Shown here: positions 43,262 through 52,048 of the stretch, piece by piece | Layout: the number at the start of each line of letters is the position of its first letter | How positions within the stretch are numbered: the stretch's first letter is position 1 | NCBI GenBank assembly: GCA_041572755.1 | Contig: JBFFRY010000005.1 | Coordinates: forward strand, 54,493 to 118,492 | Direction: 5' to 3' | DNA: 64,000 bases | Source of the DNA: JBFELU01 sp041572755 | GTDB taxonomy: Bacteria; Actinomycetota; Acidimicrobiia; Spongiisociales; UBA11373 | The notes under the pieces: model-generated | What the model saw: the letters and a program-made list of their open reading frames with translations, nothing else | Databases searched by the model: none | What the model was told of the DNA's origin: nothing | Made by a program: the position numbers and the translations under genes

Positions 43262-44146
43262 ATGGCACAACTGACCGAAGAGATGTCGGCGGGTCCCGCC
43301 CGCCTGCGGGTCGACGTGACCGGACCGGAGGTCCCCGAGCACGTTCTCGACAACATGGACTTCCTCAACTACCGGCTCGCCGACGTGCGGCTGGAGTCCG
43401 ACGTGACCCTCGGCGATCCCGACATCGTCTGGGATCGCAGCGCTGCCGACCTCTCGGTGACCTGGGACGGTCGCCTGATGCGGTTCGACGGTGACTGGGC
43501 GGTCGGTCCGATTCAGAAGGCGATCATCACCGTGCTGTCGCTGAAGCTCGAGGATGAAGGCCTTCATCCCTTCCACTCCGCTGCGGTGCGCTATCGGGAC
43601 AAGACCGTGCTGCTGCTCGGTGGCGAGTCGAATCACGGCAAGTCGATGAGCCAGATCGAAGCCTGCCGTCGCGGCGGCAGCCTGGTCTCCACCGAGACGA
43701 CCATCATCGACGACGACGGGGTGGCCGTCACCGGCTCGAAGACGGTCTTCATCAAGTCGCGGGCCAAGGGCACCGAACGGGCCGACAAAGCTGCCCCCGA
43801 ACGCGGGGCGCAGATCTTCTTCGGCGACGAGATGCCCACCTGGGAGGACTACCCCGAGCCGAGCAATGTCGATGCGGTGGTCGTGCCCGCCATCGACGGC
43901 AACTTCGAGCCGAGTCTCGCCGAGATGATTCCGTTCGAGGCCCAGTTTCAGGCCCTGCACTCGGTGCAGAACTACTTCCATCTCAACGAACTGCTCGTGC
44001 CGGGGTGGCCGATGCCGATCGTCGACAGCACCGAGCGGCGGCGCAAGCGCGCCGAGTTCGTCGAACGGTTCTGCACCCGGCCCTTCTACATGATCCGGGC
44101 CGCGACCCCCCAGGCGCTCATGGACGAGGCCGACAAGGTGATCTGA
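43262..44146 (+). CDS. HPr-kinase-like P-loop protein
   Basis: 294 residues. A P-loop of the HprK type, LLLGGESNHGKSMSQIEA (about 117-134), is followed by SLVSTETTIIDDDGVAVTGS, resembling the capping region of HPr kinases. The C-terminal HprK helix that contacts HPr is not obvious, and no HPr or phosphotransferase-system gene is in the window. It ends on the first base of the FAD-subunit start (TGATG), so it is cotranscribed with the molybdenum hydroxylase. It may phosphorylate a small molecule or a protein of this pathway. Confidence 0.75.
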   Translation: MAQLTEEMSAGPARLRVDVTGPEVPEHVLDNMDFLNYRLADVRLESDVTLGDPDIVWDRSAADLSVTWDGRLMRFDGDWAVGPIQKAIITVLSLKLEDEGLHPFHSAAVRYRDKTVLLLGGESNHGKSMSQIEACRRGGSLVSTETTIIDDDGVAVTGSKTVFIKSRAKGTERADKAAPERGAQIFFGDEMPTWEDYPEPSNVDAVVVPAIDGNFEPSLAEMIPFEAQFQALHSVQNYFHLNELLVPGWPMPIVDSTERRRKRAEFVERFCTRPFYMIRAATPQALMDEADKVI

Positions 44147-45015
44147 TGCACGCGTTCACCTATGCGAGGCCGACCACGGTCGAAGAGGCGGTGCTCCTCC
44201 TCCAGGAGCACGGCGACGACGCCGTGATGCTCGCCGGGGGCACCGACCTCGTGATCGAGCTGCGCAACCGGTGGCGGGAACCGAAGGTCGTGATCGACCT
44301 GAAACGGATCGACGAGCTGCGACCGGGGATTCGCGAAGAGGACGGGAAGCTGGTGATCACGGCGTCGACCGTGATGGCCGACATCGTGGCTCACCCCACG
44401 GTGCAGCGGTACTTCCCGGCGCTGGCCGAAGCGGCCGACGTCGTCGGCTCCATCCAGATCCGCAATCGGGCCACCCTGGCCGGGAACATCTGCAACTGCT
44501 CCCCGGCTGCCGACACCGCCCCGCCCCTGCTGGTGTACGGCGCCGAGGTGGTCGTCGCCGGGCCCGGGAAGGGTCGTCGCCGGGTCCCCATCGACGACTT
44601 CATCGTCGGTCCCAAGAAGACCGCGCTGGATCCCGCCGAGCTGGTCGTGGCGATCGAGTTGCCGATCCCCACCGGTCCTACCGGTTCGGCGTACACCCGG
44701 ATGACCCGGCGGCGAGGCACCGACCTGGCGTCGATCACGATGTGCTGCGGGGTCGATGCCGCCGGCACGACCCGTCTCTCCTACGGGAGCGTGGGGCCTC
44801 GCCCGTGGCTGCTCGTCGACGAAACCGGGGTGCTGGCGGATCCTGGAGCGAGTGACGAGGAGAAGGTGCCCATCCTCGAAGCGATGTTCGTCGATGCGAG
44901 CCCGTCGCCAACCTCCATGCGATCGGGGCCCGAGTACCGAGTCGCCATGCTGCCGGTGCTGGGGAGAAGAGCGCTCGAGGCTGCCATCGACCGTCTTGCC
45001 GGGGTGACGGTATGA
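44146..45015 (+). CDS. Molybdenum hydroxylase, FAD-binding medium subunit (set 2)
   Basis: 289 residues. FAD loops are LAGGTDLVIELRNRWREPK (about 28-46) and IRNRATLAGNICNCSPAADT (about 105-124), the second with cysteines typical of the family. The C-terminal CO_deh_flav domain follows. It is clearly a different paralogue from set 1 at 19708-20589. Starts TGATG with the HPr-kinase-like gene and ends ATGA with the iron-sulfur subunit. Confidence 0.93.
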   Translation: MHAFTYARPTTVEEAVLLLQEHGDDAVMLAGGTDLVIELRNRWREPKVVIDLKRIDELRPGIREEDGKLVITASTVMADIVAHPTVQRYFPALAEAADVVGSIQIRNRATLAGNICNCSPAADTAPPLLVYGAEVVVAGPGKGRRRVPIDDFIVGPKKTALDPAELVVAIELPIPTGPTGSAYTRMTRRRGTDLASITMCCGVDAAGTTRLSYGSVGPRPWLLVDETGVLADPGASDEEKVPILEAMFVDASPSPTSMRSGPEYRVAMLPVLGRRALEAAIDRLAGVTV

Positions 45016-45488
45016 GCGACACGATGCAGATCGAAGTCACCGTGAACGGGCGGCTCCGCACGATCGACGTGGCGATGCACCACACGCTGCTCGAGGTCTT
45101 GCGAGACGACATCGACTTGACCGGTACCAAGGAGTGCTGCGTCGTCGGTGAGTGCGGCGCGTGCACGGTGATGGTCGACGGGCGGTCGATGAACTCGTGC
45201 TTGATGCTGGCCGTCGAGGTCGACGGTTCCGAGGTCATCACGGTCGAGGGCCTGGCGACCGAGGGTCACCTGAGCCGGCTCCAGGAGTCGTTCTTGGATC
45301 ACGGAGCCGCCCAGTGCGGCTTCTGCATCCCGGGTCAGCTCATGTCGGCCTACGCCCTGCTGCAGAGCAATCCGGACCCGACGGTCGAGGATGTGCACGA
45401 AGCCCTGGCCGGGAACCTGTGCCGCTGCGCCGGGTATCAGCAGATCACCGAGGCCGTCCTGGCCGCCGCCGAGGAGGGGAAGCAATGA
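45012..45488 (+). CDS. Molybdenum hydroxylase, 2Fe-2S small subunit (set 2)
   Basis: 158 residues. Two 2Fe-2S sites: ferredoxin-type CCVVGECGACTVMVDGRSMN with its outlying Cys downstream (SCLML), and the helical site QCGFCIPGQ with CRCAGY. Sequence MQIEVTVNGRLRTIDVAMHH at the start is typical. Overlaps both neighbours by 4 bp (ATGA), giving the FAD - FeS - Mo order again. Confidence 0.95.
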   Translation: MSDTMQIEVTVNGRLRTIDVAMHHTLLEVLRDDIDLTGTKECCVVGECGACTVMVDGRSMNSCLMLAVEVDGSEVITVEGLATEGHLSRLQESFLDHGAAQCGFCIPGQLMSAYALLQSNPDPTVEDVHEALAGNLCRCAGYQQITEAVLAAAEEGKQ

Positions 45489-47731
45489 CCATGACCACCG
45501 TCGGGGAGTCTCCCCACCGGATCGGAGGCCACAACCGGGTCACCGGGCTCCAGGAGTACGTGGCGGACCTCAAGATCCACGACGCGCTCCACGTGAAGCT
45601 GGTGACGATCGACCGTGCTCACGCCCGGATCGTTGCGATCGACACGTCGAAGGCCGAGGAGGTGCCCGGCGTTCAGTTCGTGATGACGGCCGCCGATCTC
45701 CCCCAGCCGGTGCCTCGCTTCGGGATGCAGTACCAGGACCGGCCGGTCATCGCCGACGGTGAGGTCAACTACCACGGTGAGCCGGTGGCGGCGGTGGCGG
45801 CCGAGAGCATCGACGCCGCCGAGGAGGCGGCACTGCTGGTGCGGGTGGACTACGAGGAGCTCCCGGCCGTGCTCAGCATCGCCGATGCACTCGACCCGGC
45901 CTCGCCGCTCGTGCAGGATCCGTCGATTCGGGTCCCCGGTCCCCATGCCGAGACCAACATCCTCTGCGAGTACCACTTCGGGTGGGGCGACGTCGATGCC
46001 CAGCGGGCCGATCTGATCGTGGAGAACACCTACGAGTGGCCGATGCAGACCCACTTCGCCATCGAGCCTCACGGGTTCCTGGCGGCGCCGGACGGAGACG
46101 GGGTGGCCGTGTGGAGCAGCATCCAGCATCCCTATCAGCTCCAGAAGACCGTGGCCCGGGTCCTCGGACTCCCGCTCGCCAAGGTGCGGGTGTTCGCGCC
46201 CGACCCCGGCGGGGGTTTCGGTGGCAAGCAGCACTCGAAGCTGGAACCCCTGATGGCCTTCATGGCCCTGCGGGCGGGCCGGCCGGTGCGCCTGATCCTG
46301 AGCCTCGAGGAGACCTTTCAGCTCGTGCGGCGAGCATCGACCGAGATCCACGTCCGGACCGGGTTCAAGTCGGACGGGACGATCGTGTTTCTGGACTTCG
46401 TCAACAACTACCTGGGCGGCGCCTACGCCGACACCGCCGACCGGATCACCGCCAAGTCCGGCTACCTCTCGGCCGGTCCCTACCGGACACCGGCGGTGCG
46501 CATCCTGTCTCGGGCCGTCCTGTCGCACACGACGCCGGTTCACCCCTACCGGGGCTTTGGGATCCCCCAGGTGAGCTGGGCCAGGGAGCTCAATCTCGAC
46601 GAGGGCGCCGTGGCGCTCGGCATCGACCGCCTCGAGATTCGGCTGCGCAACCTCGCCAAATACGGTGAGGAGTTCGTTCCCGGCGACACTCCGGCCGACG
46701 GTGACTGGGCCGAGACGGTCCGCAAGGCGGCCGAGGAGATCGGGTGGGGCACACCCCTCGAAGAAGGGCGGGGCCGGGGCATCGCCATCGGCGTGAAGTC
46801 GGGTCCCACCACCGGGCTCTCCTATGCGACCGTTCGCTTCCTGGCGGACGCCAGCGTCCTGGTGTATTCCGGCACCTCCGACATGGGTCAGGGGGCACGG
46901 ACGATCTTTGCCCAGATCGCCGGGGAGGAACTGGGGGTACCCCTCGATCGGATCTCCGTGGTGATGGGTGACACCGCCGTCGCCCCCTACGACCAGCAGA
47001 CTTCGGCGAGCCGATCTTCGGTTCTGATGGGCAACGCCGTCCTCGACGCCTGCCGGGACATCCAGGGCAAGATCCGCGCCATGGCCTCCCGAATCCACGG
47101 AGTCGAAGAGTCGGGCATCGTTGTGGATCGTGGAGTGGTGCGGCTTCCCGATGGGGAACGCCCCATCGTCGAGGTGCTCAAGGAAGGGCTCGGGCGAATG
47201 GGCGGGGAGCTCGTCGGCAACGGCGAGAGCCGCAAGGACGCCGTCCCCGAGCACCCCCTGGGGGGCACGGCCGCCTTCTTCGAGTTCAACTGCACGACCT
47301 GTGAGGTGGAGGTCGACCCCGAAACCGGGGAGACGACCATCCTGCGACACGTCACCGTGGGTGATGTGGGCCTGGCTCTCAACCCGGCACAGGTCAAGGG
47401 TCAGGACGAGGGGGCCGCGGTCATGGGCCTCGGCCACGCCCTGATGGAGCACATCATCACCGACGGTGAAGGCCGGGTCCGCAACCTCGGGGCCATCGAC
47501 TATCGGATTCCCACGAGCAAGGACCTTCCCATCGAGTTCATCAGCAAGACCGTCGAGAACGCCGATGGTCCGGGGCCCTACGGGGTCAAGGGCATCAGCG
47601 AGGGAAGCCTTCTGTGCACCGCACCGGCGGTCGCCTCAGCGGTCAGGGACGCCACCGGGGCGGTGATCCGTGATCTTCCGCTCTCGCCGGAACGGGTGTG
47701 GAAGGCGATGAAGGAGCAGGAGCGAGCATGA
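45485..47731 (+). CDS. Molybdenum hydroxylase, molybdopterin-binding large subunit (set 2)
   Basis: 748 residues. Cofactor motifs are PDPGGGFGGKQHSKLEPLMA, VHPYRGFGIPQVSWARE, GTSDMGQGARTIFAQIAGEE and the catalytic-Glu segment GVKGISEGSLLCTAPAV. The CO-dehydrogenase loop is absent. It hydroxylates an unknown aromatic or heterocyclic substrate, or oxidises an aldehyde. The next gene encodes a cyclase-family metal hydrolase that could open the oxidised ring. ATG 45485 overlaps the small subunit; the stop overlaps the cyclase gene (ATGA). Confidence 0.92.
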   Translation: MTMTTVGESPHRIGGHNRVTGLQEYVADLKIHDALHVKLVTIDRAHARIVAIDTSKAEEVPGVQFVMTAADLPQPVPRFGMQYQDRPVIADGEVNYHGEPVAAVAAESIDAAEEAALLVRVDYEELPAVLSIADALDPASPLVQDPSIRVPGPHAETNILCEYHFGWGDVDAQRADLIVENTYEWPMQTHFAIEPHGFLAAPDGDGVAVWSSIQHPYQLQKTVARVLGLPLAKVRVFAPDPGGGFGGKQHSKLEPLMAFMALRAGRPVRLILSLEETFQLVRRASTEIHVRTGFKSDGTIVFLDFVNNYLGGAYADTADRITAKSGYLSAGPYRTPAVRILSRAVLSHTTPVHPYRGFGIPQVSWARELNLDEGAVALGIDRLEIRLRNLAKYGEEFVPGDTPADGDWAETVRKAAEEIGWGTPLEEGRGRGIAIGVKSGPTTGLSYATVRFLADASVLVYSGTSDMGQGARTIFAQIAGEELGVPLDRISVVMGDTAVAPYDQQTSASRSSVLMGNAVLDACRDIQGKIRAMASRIHGVEESGIVVDRGVVRLPDGERPIVEVLKEGLGRMGGELVGNGESRKDAVPEHPLGGTAAFFEFNCTTCEVEVDPETGETTILRHVTVGDVGLALNPAQVKGQDEGAAVMGLGHALMEHIITDGEGRVRNLGAIDYRIPTSKDLPIEFISKTVENADGPGPYGVKGISEGSLLCTAPAVASAVRDATGAVIRDLPLSPERVWKAMKEQERA

Positions 47732-48618
47732 GTGGCATCCAGCACGTCGGGCCGGTCGGGGACCTCCCGGCCGCCAAGGTCGTCGAAGCGGCGCAATTCG
47801 TGAAGGAAGGCCGGTGCTACTCGCTGGCGACGTCGCGGTTCCCCGGCATGCCGCTCTTCCCCGGCCACCCCCCGTTCCAGGTGCTCAACTACCGGACCCC
47901 ACCCGGGATCCGGGCGGGAGAGCTGCAGCCGTGGGGTCCCCCCAACGAGGCCGGGTTGGGCTACATGGCCGAGTACGTGATGGCGACGTCGCACTCGGGT
48001 GCGCACGTGGACGCCCTCGGTCACATGACGGTGGGGGACGACAACCATTGGTACGGGGGCGGCAACACCGCCGAGCATCTCACCGATCACGGACCGACTG
48101 TCGGCGATGCCGAGCACCTGCCGCCGTTCTTCACCCGGGGTGTGCTCCTCGACCCTCCCAGCCATCGGGGTGTCGAGGCCCTGGACGCCGGCGACCCGGT
48201 GGGCGCCGACGAACTGCAGGCGGTCGCCGAAGCCCAGGGTGTCGAGGTTCGACGGTGGGACGTGGTGCTCATCCGCACCGGCTATCTCAAGTACTGGCCC
48301 GACGCCGAAGCCATGGCCGCCCACAAGACGGCGGGACCCGATCTCTCTGCTGCCGAATGGCTCCTGGAGCGGGGCGTGGTCGCCACCGGCACCGACACCG
48401 AGACCTACGAGGTTCAGCCGGCCCCCGATCGTGGGAAGCCGGCCAATCCTCAGCCGGTTCACACCAAGCTGTTGATCGAGAACGGGATCTATCTCCTCGA
48501 GAGCGTGTACCTGGAGGAGATCGCCCGTGATCGCGTCTACGAGTTCCTCTTCGTGATGCTCCCGGTCAAGATCCGGGGTGCCACCGGCTCGATGGTCGAT
48601 CCGCTGGCGGTGGTCTGA
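47728..48618 (+). CDS. Cyclase-family metal-dependent hydrolase
   Basis: 296 residues of the family that includes bacterial kynurenine formamidase and isatin hydrolase. The metal-binding motif is SHSGAHVDALGH (about 91-102). A second conserved block is TGTDTETYEVQPAP. It would hydrolyse an amide, lactam or lactone, plausibly the product of molybdenum hydroxylase set 2 (inference). Start overlaps that gene by 4 bp, and the next gene starts about one base after this stop, so the three enzymes are co-expressed. Confidence 0.85.
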   Translation: MSGIQHVGPVGDLPAAKVVEAAQFVKEGRCYSLATSRFPGMPLFPGHPPFQVLNYRTPPGIRAGELQPWGPPNEAGLGYMAEYVMATSHSGAHVDALGHMTVGDDNHWYGGGNTAEHLTDHGPTVGDAEHLPPFFTRGVLLDPPSHRGVEALDAGDPVGADELQAVAEAQGVEVRRWDVVLIRTGYLKYWPDAEAMAAHKTAGPDLSAAEWLLERGVVATGTDTETYEVQPAPDRGKPANPQPVHTKLLIENGIYLLESVYLEEIARDRVYEFLFVMLPVKIRGATGSMVDPLAVV

Positions 48619-48619
48619 G

Positions 48620-49675
48620 ATGGAAGGCCACATGAAGGCCCTGGTCCTCACCGGCCCGGGGGAATACTCGATCCAGGAGGTCCCGGTGCCGGAGCCGGGG
48701 CCGAACGAGGTGTTGTGTCGGGTGCGGGCGGCCACCATCTGCGGAACCGACGCCCACCTCATCCGGGGGGACTATCCCGGCTTCTGGCCGCCCGGCTATC
48801 CCTTCACGCCCGGTCACGAGTGGGCCGGCGAGGTGGTGGCCCTCGGCGAGGGGGCGGGTGCGCTCGGGTGGTCTGAGGGTGATCGGGTCGGAGGGACATC
48901 GCACGATGCCTGCGGCTTCTGCCAGAAGTGCGTCGAAGGCCGCTACAACCTGTGCGACAACTACGGGAGCACCGAGGTTCATCGCCACTACGGCCACAAC
49001 TGGCAGGGGGCCTTCGCCGAATACGTGGTGCACGGGATCAAGTCGGTGTTCCACCTCCCCGACGCACTCGACTTCGTACAGGGGGCTCTCCTCGACTCGG
49101 CTTCGGTTGCCCTCCACACCGCCAACCGGGGCCGGATCCGTCCCGGCGACCTCGTTGCGGTGGTCGGCCCGGGACCCCTCGGCCTGCTGGCCGCCGACGC
49201 CGCCAAGGCGACCGGAGCCGGCCGGGTGATCGTGGTCGGCCGGGGCGAACGGCTCGCCAAGGCCGCAGGGATGGGCTTCGAGACCGTCGACTACACCGAG
49301 CACGATCCGGTCTCCGCGGTGATCGCGGCCACCGGGTGCCTTGGGGTCAACGTCGCCCTGGATTGCGCCGGGGTGCCGGATTCCTTCCGGTGGTCCGTCG
49401 GCATGCTTCGTCGCGGCGGTCGGGCCGCCGCGGTCGGGATCCCCATCGAAGACGTGGGCATGTCGCTCCAGGACCTCGTGCTCTACGAGAAGGAGCTCGT
49501 CGGGGTCAGAGCGTCGGCCGGTGAGATGCGCCACGTGATTCCGTTGGTGGCCGACGGACGGATTCGGGTCAAGGAGCTGCACACCCACACGTTCAGCCTG
49601 GATCAGTTCGGGGAGGCGCTCGACACCTTCAACGAACGGCGGGGCGGGGCCCTCAAGATCGTCATCGAGCCCTAG
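48620..49675 (+). CDS. Zinc-dependent medium-chain dehydrogenase
   Basis: 351 residues. Catalytic-zinc ligands lie in ATICGTDAH and FTPGHEWAGEVV. The structural-zinc lobe has three or four cysteines in DACGFCQKCVEGRYNLC. The NAD(P) fold follows at VVGPGPLGLLAADAAKATGA. It oxidises a secondary alcohol or polyol-type substrate. ATG 48632 has the better ribosome site (GGAAGG) and may be the true start, shortening the protein by four residues. It is followed by a small hydrolase gene after 2 bp. Confidence 0.9.
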   Translation: MEGHMKALVLTGPGEYSIQEVPVPEPGPNEVLCRVRAATICGTDAHLIRGDYPGFWPPGYPFTPGHEWAGEVVALGEGAGALGWSEGDRVGGTSHDACGFCQKCVEGRYNLCDNYGSTEVHRHYGHNWQGAFAEYVVHGIKSVFHLPDALDFVQGALLDSASVALHTANRGRIRPGDLVAVVGPGPLGLLAADAAKATGAGRVIVVGRGERLAKAAGMGFETVDYTEHDPVSAVIAATGCLGVNVALDCAGVPDSFRWSVGMLRRGGRAAAVGIPIEDVGMSLQDLVLYEKELVGVRASAGEMRHVIPLVADGRIRVKELHTHTFSLDQFGEALDTFNERRGGALKIVIEP

Positions 49676-49677
49676 CC

Positions 49678-50301
49678 GTGGGCTCCTCACGACCTCCGGG
49701 GGGAGAAGAGGTCCGCTTTCCCACCGCCGACGGAATCTCTCTCGAGGGGGTTCGCTTCGGCGAGGGTTCGGTGTGGGTGGTGCTCGGCCACATGCGCCCC
49801 GCCGACATGACCTCGTGGTTCGACTTCGCCGCGGTGGCCGCCGATCAGGACCTCACGGCGCTCACCTACAACAACCGCGGCTACGGGGCCTCGGGGGGCG
49901 TCCGGGAGGAGTACGACGTGGGGACCGACGCCCTGGCGGCGATCCATTTCGCTCGAAGGAGCGGCGCCGAGGCGATCTTCTACGTCGGTGCGTCGATGAA
50001 CGGCACCGCCGCACTCCACGTCGGCGCCCGGGAGGACCTGGCCGGTGTCGCCAGCCTGTCGGGGGTGCCCTCCTTCGCCGGTGCCGACGGCATGGGGTCG
50101 GTCGGCGCCGTCGCCGCTCCCAAGCTGTTCGTGGCCGCCCGGGACGACGGGGACAAGTGGGAGTTCGCCGAGGCCTTCTATCGGGCCTCGGCGGAGCCGC
50201 GCACTCTCCTCCTCTTCGACGAGGGAGGTCACGGCACCGCCATGTTCGACGCCAACGAAGCCGAGCTCACTCGAGCGCTGCTCGAGTTCCTGGTCGCCTA
50301 G
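49678..50301 (+). CDS. Small alpha/beta hydrolase
   Basis: 207 residues with the alpha/beta-hydrolase core: VWVVLGHMRPADMTSW oxyanion region, the nucleophile elbow VGASMNGTAAL (Ser), an acid in KLFVAARDDGDK, and the catalytic His in DEGGHGTAMF. Resembles dienelactone-type or BAAT-like small hydrolases. It is the last gene of the first regulated unit and overlaps the convergent monooxygenase by 4 bp. GTG start at 49678. Confidence 0.85.
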   Translation: MGSSRPPGGEEVRFPTADGISLEGVRFGEGSVWVVLGHMRPADMTSWFDFAAVAADQDLTALTYNNRGYGASGGVREEYDVGTDALAAIHFARRSGAEAIFYVGASMNGTAALHVGAREDLAGVASLSGVPSFAGADGMGSVGAVAAPKLFVAARDDGDKWEFAEAFYRASAEPRTLLLFDEGGHGTAMFDANEAELTRALLEFLVA

Positions 50302-51158
50302 GCGATCACCGGCTCCAAGCATTCGGCCAGGGCTCCCAGCTTGGCGGGCTCGAAGGGTGCCGAGAACTGGGCGATGACGTGGTGTGCCCCGGCGTCCCGG
50401 TAGCGGGCGGCCAGTTCGGCGAACTCACCCGGATCACCATCGGCCTTCATCTTCACCGAAATCTCGATCTCGGCGGGGTCCCGGCCGACGTCGGCACAGT
50501 GGCGGTGGAGGACCTCGAGCTTGTGGGCCAGCACCTCCGGCTCGCCGCCGGGGAGATTCCACTGGTCGGCCCAGCGTGCCGCGATCCGCAGCGTCCGCTT
50601 CTCGCCGACGCCGCCTATCACGATCGGGGGGCGGGGCTGCTGGATCGGCTTGGGGTCGCATCGGGCGTTCCGAAGCGTGTGAAACGGACCCTCGAGATCG
50701 GTGACCTCCCTGGTGAGGAGCGAGTCCACGATCTCGCAGGTCTCCTCGAGGCGGTCGAAGCGCTCCTTCCAGGAAGGCAGCGGGATGTCGTAGGCGACGT
50801 GCTCCTCCTCGGCCCACCCGGTCCCCAAGCCGATCTCCAGCCGCCCTCCGGAGATCACGTCCAAGGTGGCCGCCATGTTGGCCAGCACGGCGGGATGGCG
50901 GTAGGTGTTGCCGGTGACGAGGATCCCGAGTCGGGCCCGCTGCACGATGCCGCTCAGGGCGGCCAGCATCGTCCACCCCTCGAAGACCGGCCCCGATCCG
51001 CTCCCCATCAGCCCGGGCTTGCCACCCCCGACGATGGGGAGGAAGTGGTCGTAGGTCCATCCGGCGTCGTAGAGGGAGATGCGGTCGCCTTCCTTCCAGA
51101 AGTCGAGGATCGGCTGCCACTCGCTGTTCTGGGGTCGGGTCTTGAACGACGCTCGCAT
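50298..51158 (-). CDS. F420-dependent luciferase-like oxidoreductase (LLM family)
   Basis: 286 residues with a TIM-barrel pattern of F420-dependent bacterial-luciferase-like enzymes: ILVTGNTYRHPAVLANMAAT, VISGGRLEIGLGTGWAEEEH and PRPPIVIGGVGEKRTLRIAA. It would catalyse hydride transfer or oxygen insertion with F420 or FMN. ATG 51158. It is the last gene of the second regulated unit and follows the PHP gene after 8 bp. Confidence 0.88.
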   Translation of the reverse strand: MRASFKTRPQNSEWQPILDFWKEGDRISLYDAGWTYDHFLPIVGGGKPGLMGSGSGPVFEGWTMLAALSGIVQRARLGILVTGNTYRHPAVLANMAATLDVISGGRLEIGLGTGWAEEEHVAYDIPLPSWKERFDRLEETCEIVDSLLTREVTDLEGPFHTLRNARCDPKPIQQPRPPIVIGGVGEKRTLRIAARWADQWNLPGGEPEVLAHKLEVLHRHCADVGRDPAEIEISVKMKADGDPGEFAELAARYRDAGAHHVIAQFSAPFEPAKLGALAECLEPVIA

Positions 51159-51166
51159 CTGACCTC

Positions 51167-52048
51167 CTAGGTGATCGGGACGAGGGAGCGCTGCCGAGCC
51201 TCGAACCGGGCGGTGTGGGTGTACCCGGCGTCGAGGGCGGCGCGGCGCAGTTCGGCATGGCCCCAGCCCGCCTGTTCCGGGACGTGGCCGTCGCTGGCAA
51301 AGGTGATGTCCAAGCCGGCTTCCTTGAACATCCTCACCAGGGTCGGACCCGGGTAGATCTCCTCAACGGGGTGGCGGAGTCCGCCGCTGTTGAGCTCGAC
51401 GGCGACGCCGCTGCGCTTGGCCGCGGTGACGAACTCGGCGTAGAGGTCGACGGGTTCCGGATCGAGCCGGTGGCCCAGGTACTTGACCCGGTCCACGTGG
51501 GCCACGATGTCGACGGCGCCCGAGGCGGCGAGTTCCGTCTCCAATGCGAAGAACTGCTCGTAGACCCGACGGTGCCCGAGCCGTTCCCACTCGCTGATCG
51601 AGTGGGTTCGGTCGAACCACCATCCTTCGATCCAGTGGATCGAACCGATCAGCACGTCCCACGGGTAGGGGGCGATGAAGTCGAGGACCGCCTCGATGGA
51701 GTCCGGGAAGAAGTCCACTTCCAATCCGAGCAACACCGGGAGACCGGCGTCCTTGGCCCCCGAGATCGCTTCGACGTAGCGCTCCAGGGACATCGTGCGG
51801 TCGGCCCGGATGTCGTCCTCGGTGTGGAAGGCGACCTCGGGATCGTCGGCCTTCTCCCAGAACGGTCCCAGGAGCTCGGTCGACTCGACACAGCGGTAGA
51901 GGTGCTCGGTGAACGCCAGTTCGGCGAGCCCGCGCCCGGCCGCCGTCTCCACGAACCGTTCGATGTGGTCGAGGGGGTACGTCTCGGGGGGGATGGGGAC
52001 GGCTCGGTCCCGCCGATGCGGGTAGAGGTGGAGGTGGGAGTCGCTCAT
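51167..52048 (-). CDS. PHP-family phosphoesterase, histidinol-phosphatase-like
   Basis: 293 residues starting MSDSHLHLYPHRRDRAVPIP. PHP metal ligands are visible: HLH at the start, LAFTEHLYRC, GLEVDFFPD, LIGSIHWIEG, VAHVDRVK and TFASDGHVPEQAGW. Related enzymes hydrolyse histidinol phosphate or other phosphomonoesters; here a phosphorylated catabolic intermediate is plausible, possibly the product of the PEP-utilising protein (inference). ATG 52048 overlaps the stop of the MFS gene (ATGA). Confidence 0.87.
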   Translation of the reverse strand: MSDSHLHLYPHRRDRAVPIPPETYPLDHIERFVETAAGRGLAELAFTEHLYRCVESTELLGPFWEKADDPEVAFHTEDDIRADRTMSLERYVEAISGAKDAGLPVLLGLEVDFFPDSIEAVLDFIAPYPWDVLIGSIHWIEGWWFDRTHSISEWERLGHRRVYEQFFALETELAASGAVDIVAHVDRVKYLGHRLDPEPVDLYAEFVTAAKRSGVAVELNSGGLRHPVEEIYPGPTLVRMFKEAGLDITFASDGHVPEQAGWGHAELRRAALDAGYTHTARFEARQRSLVPIT

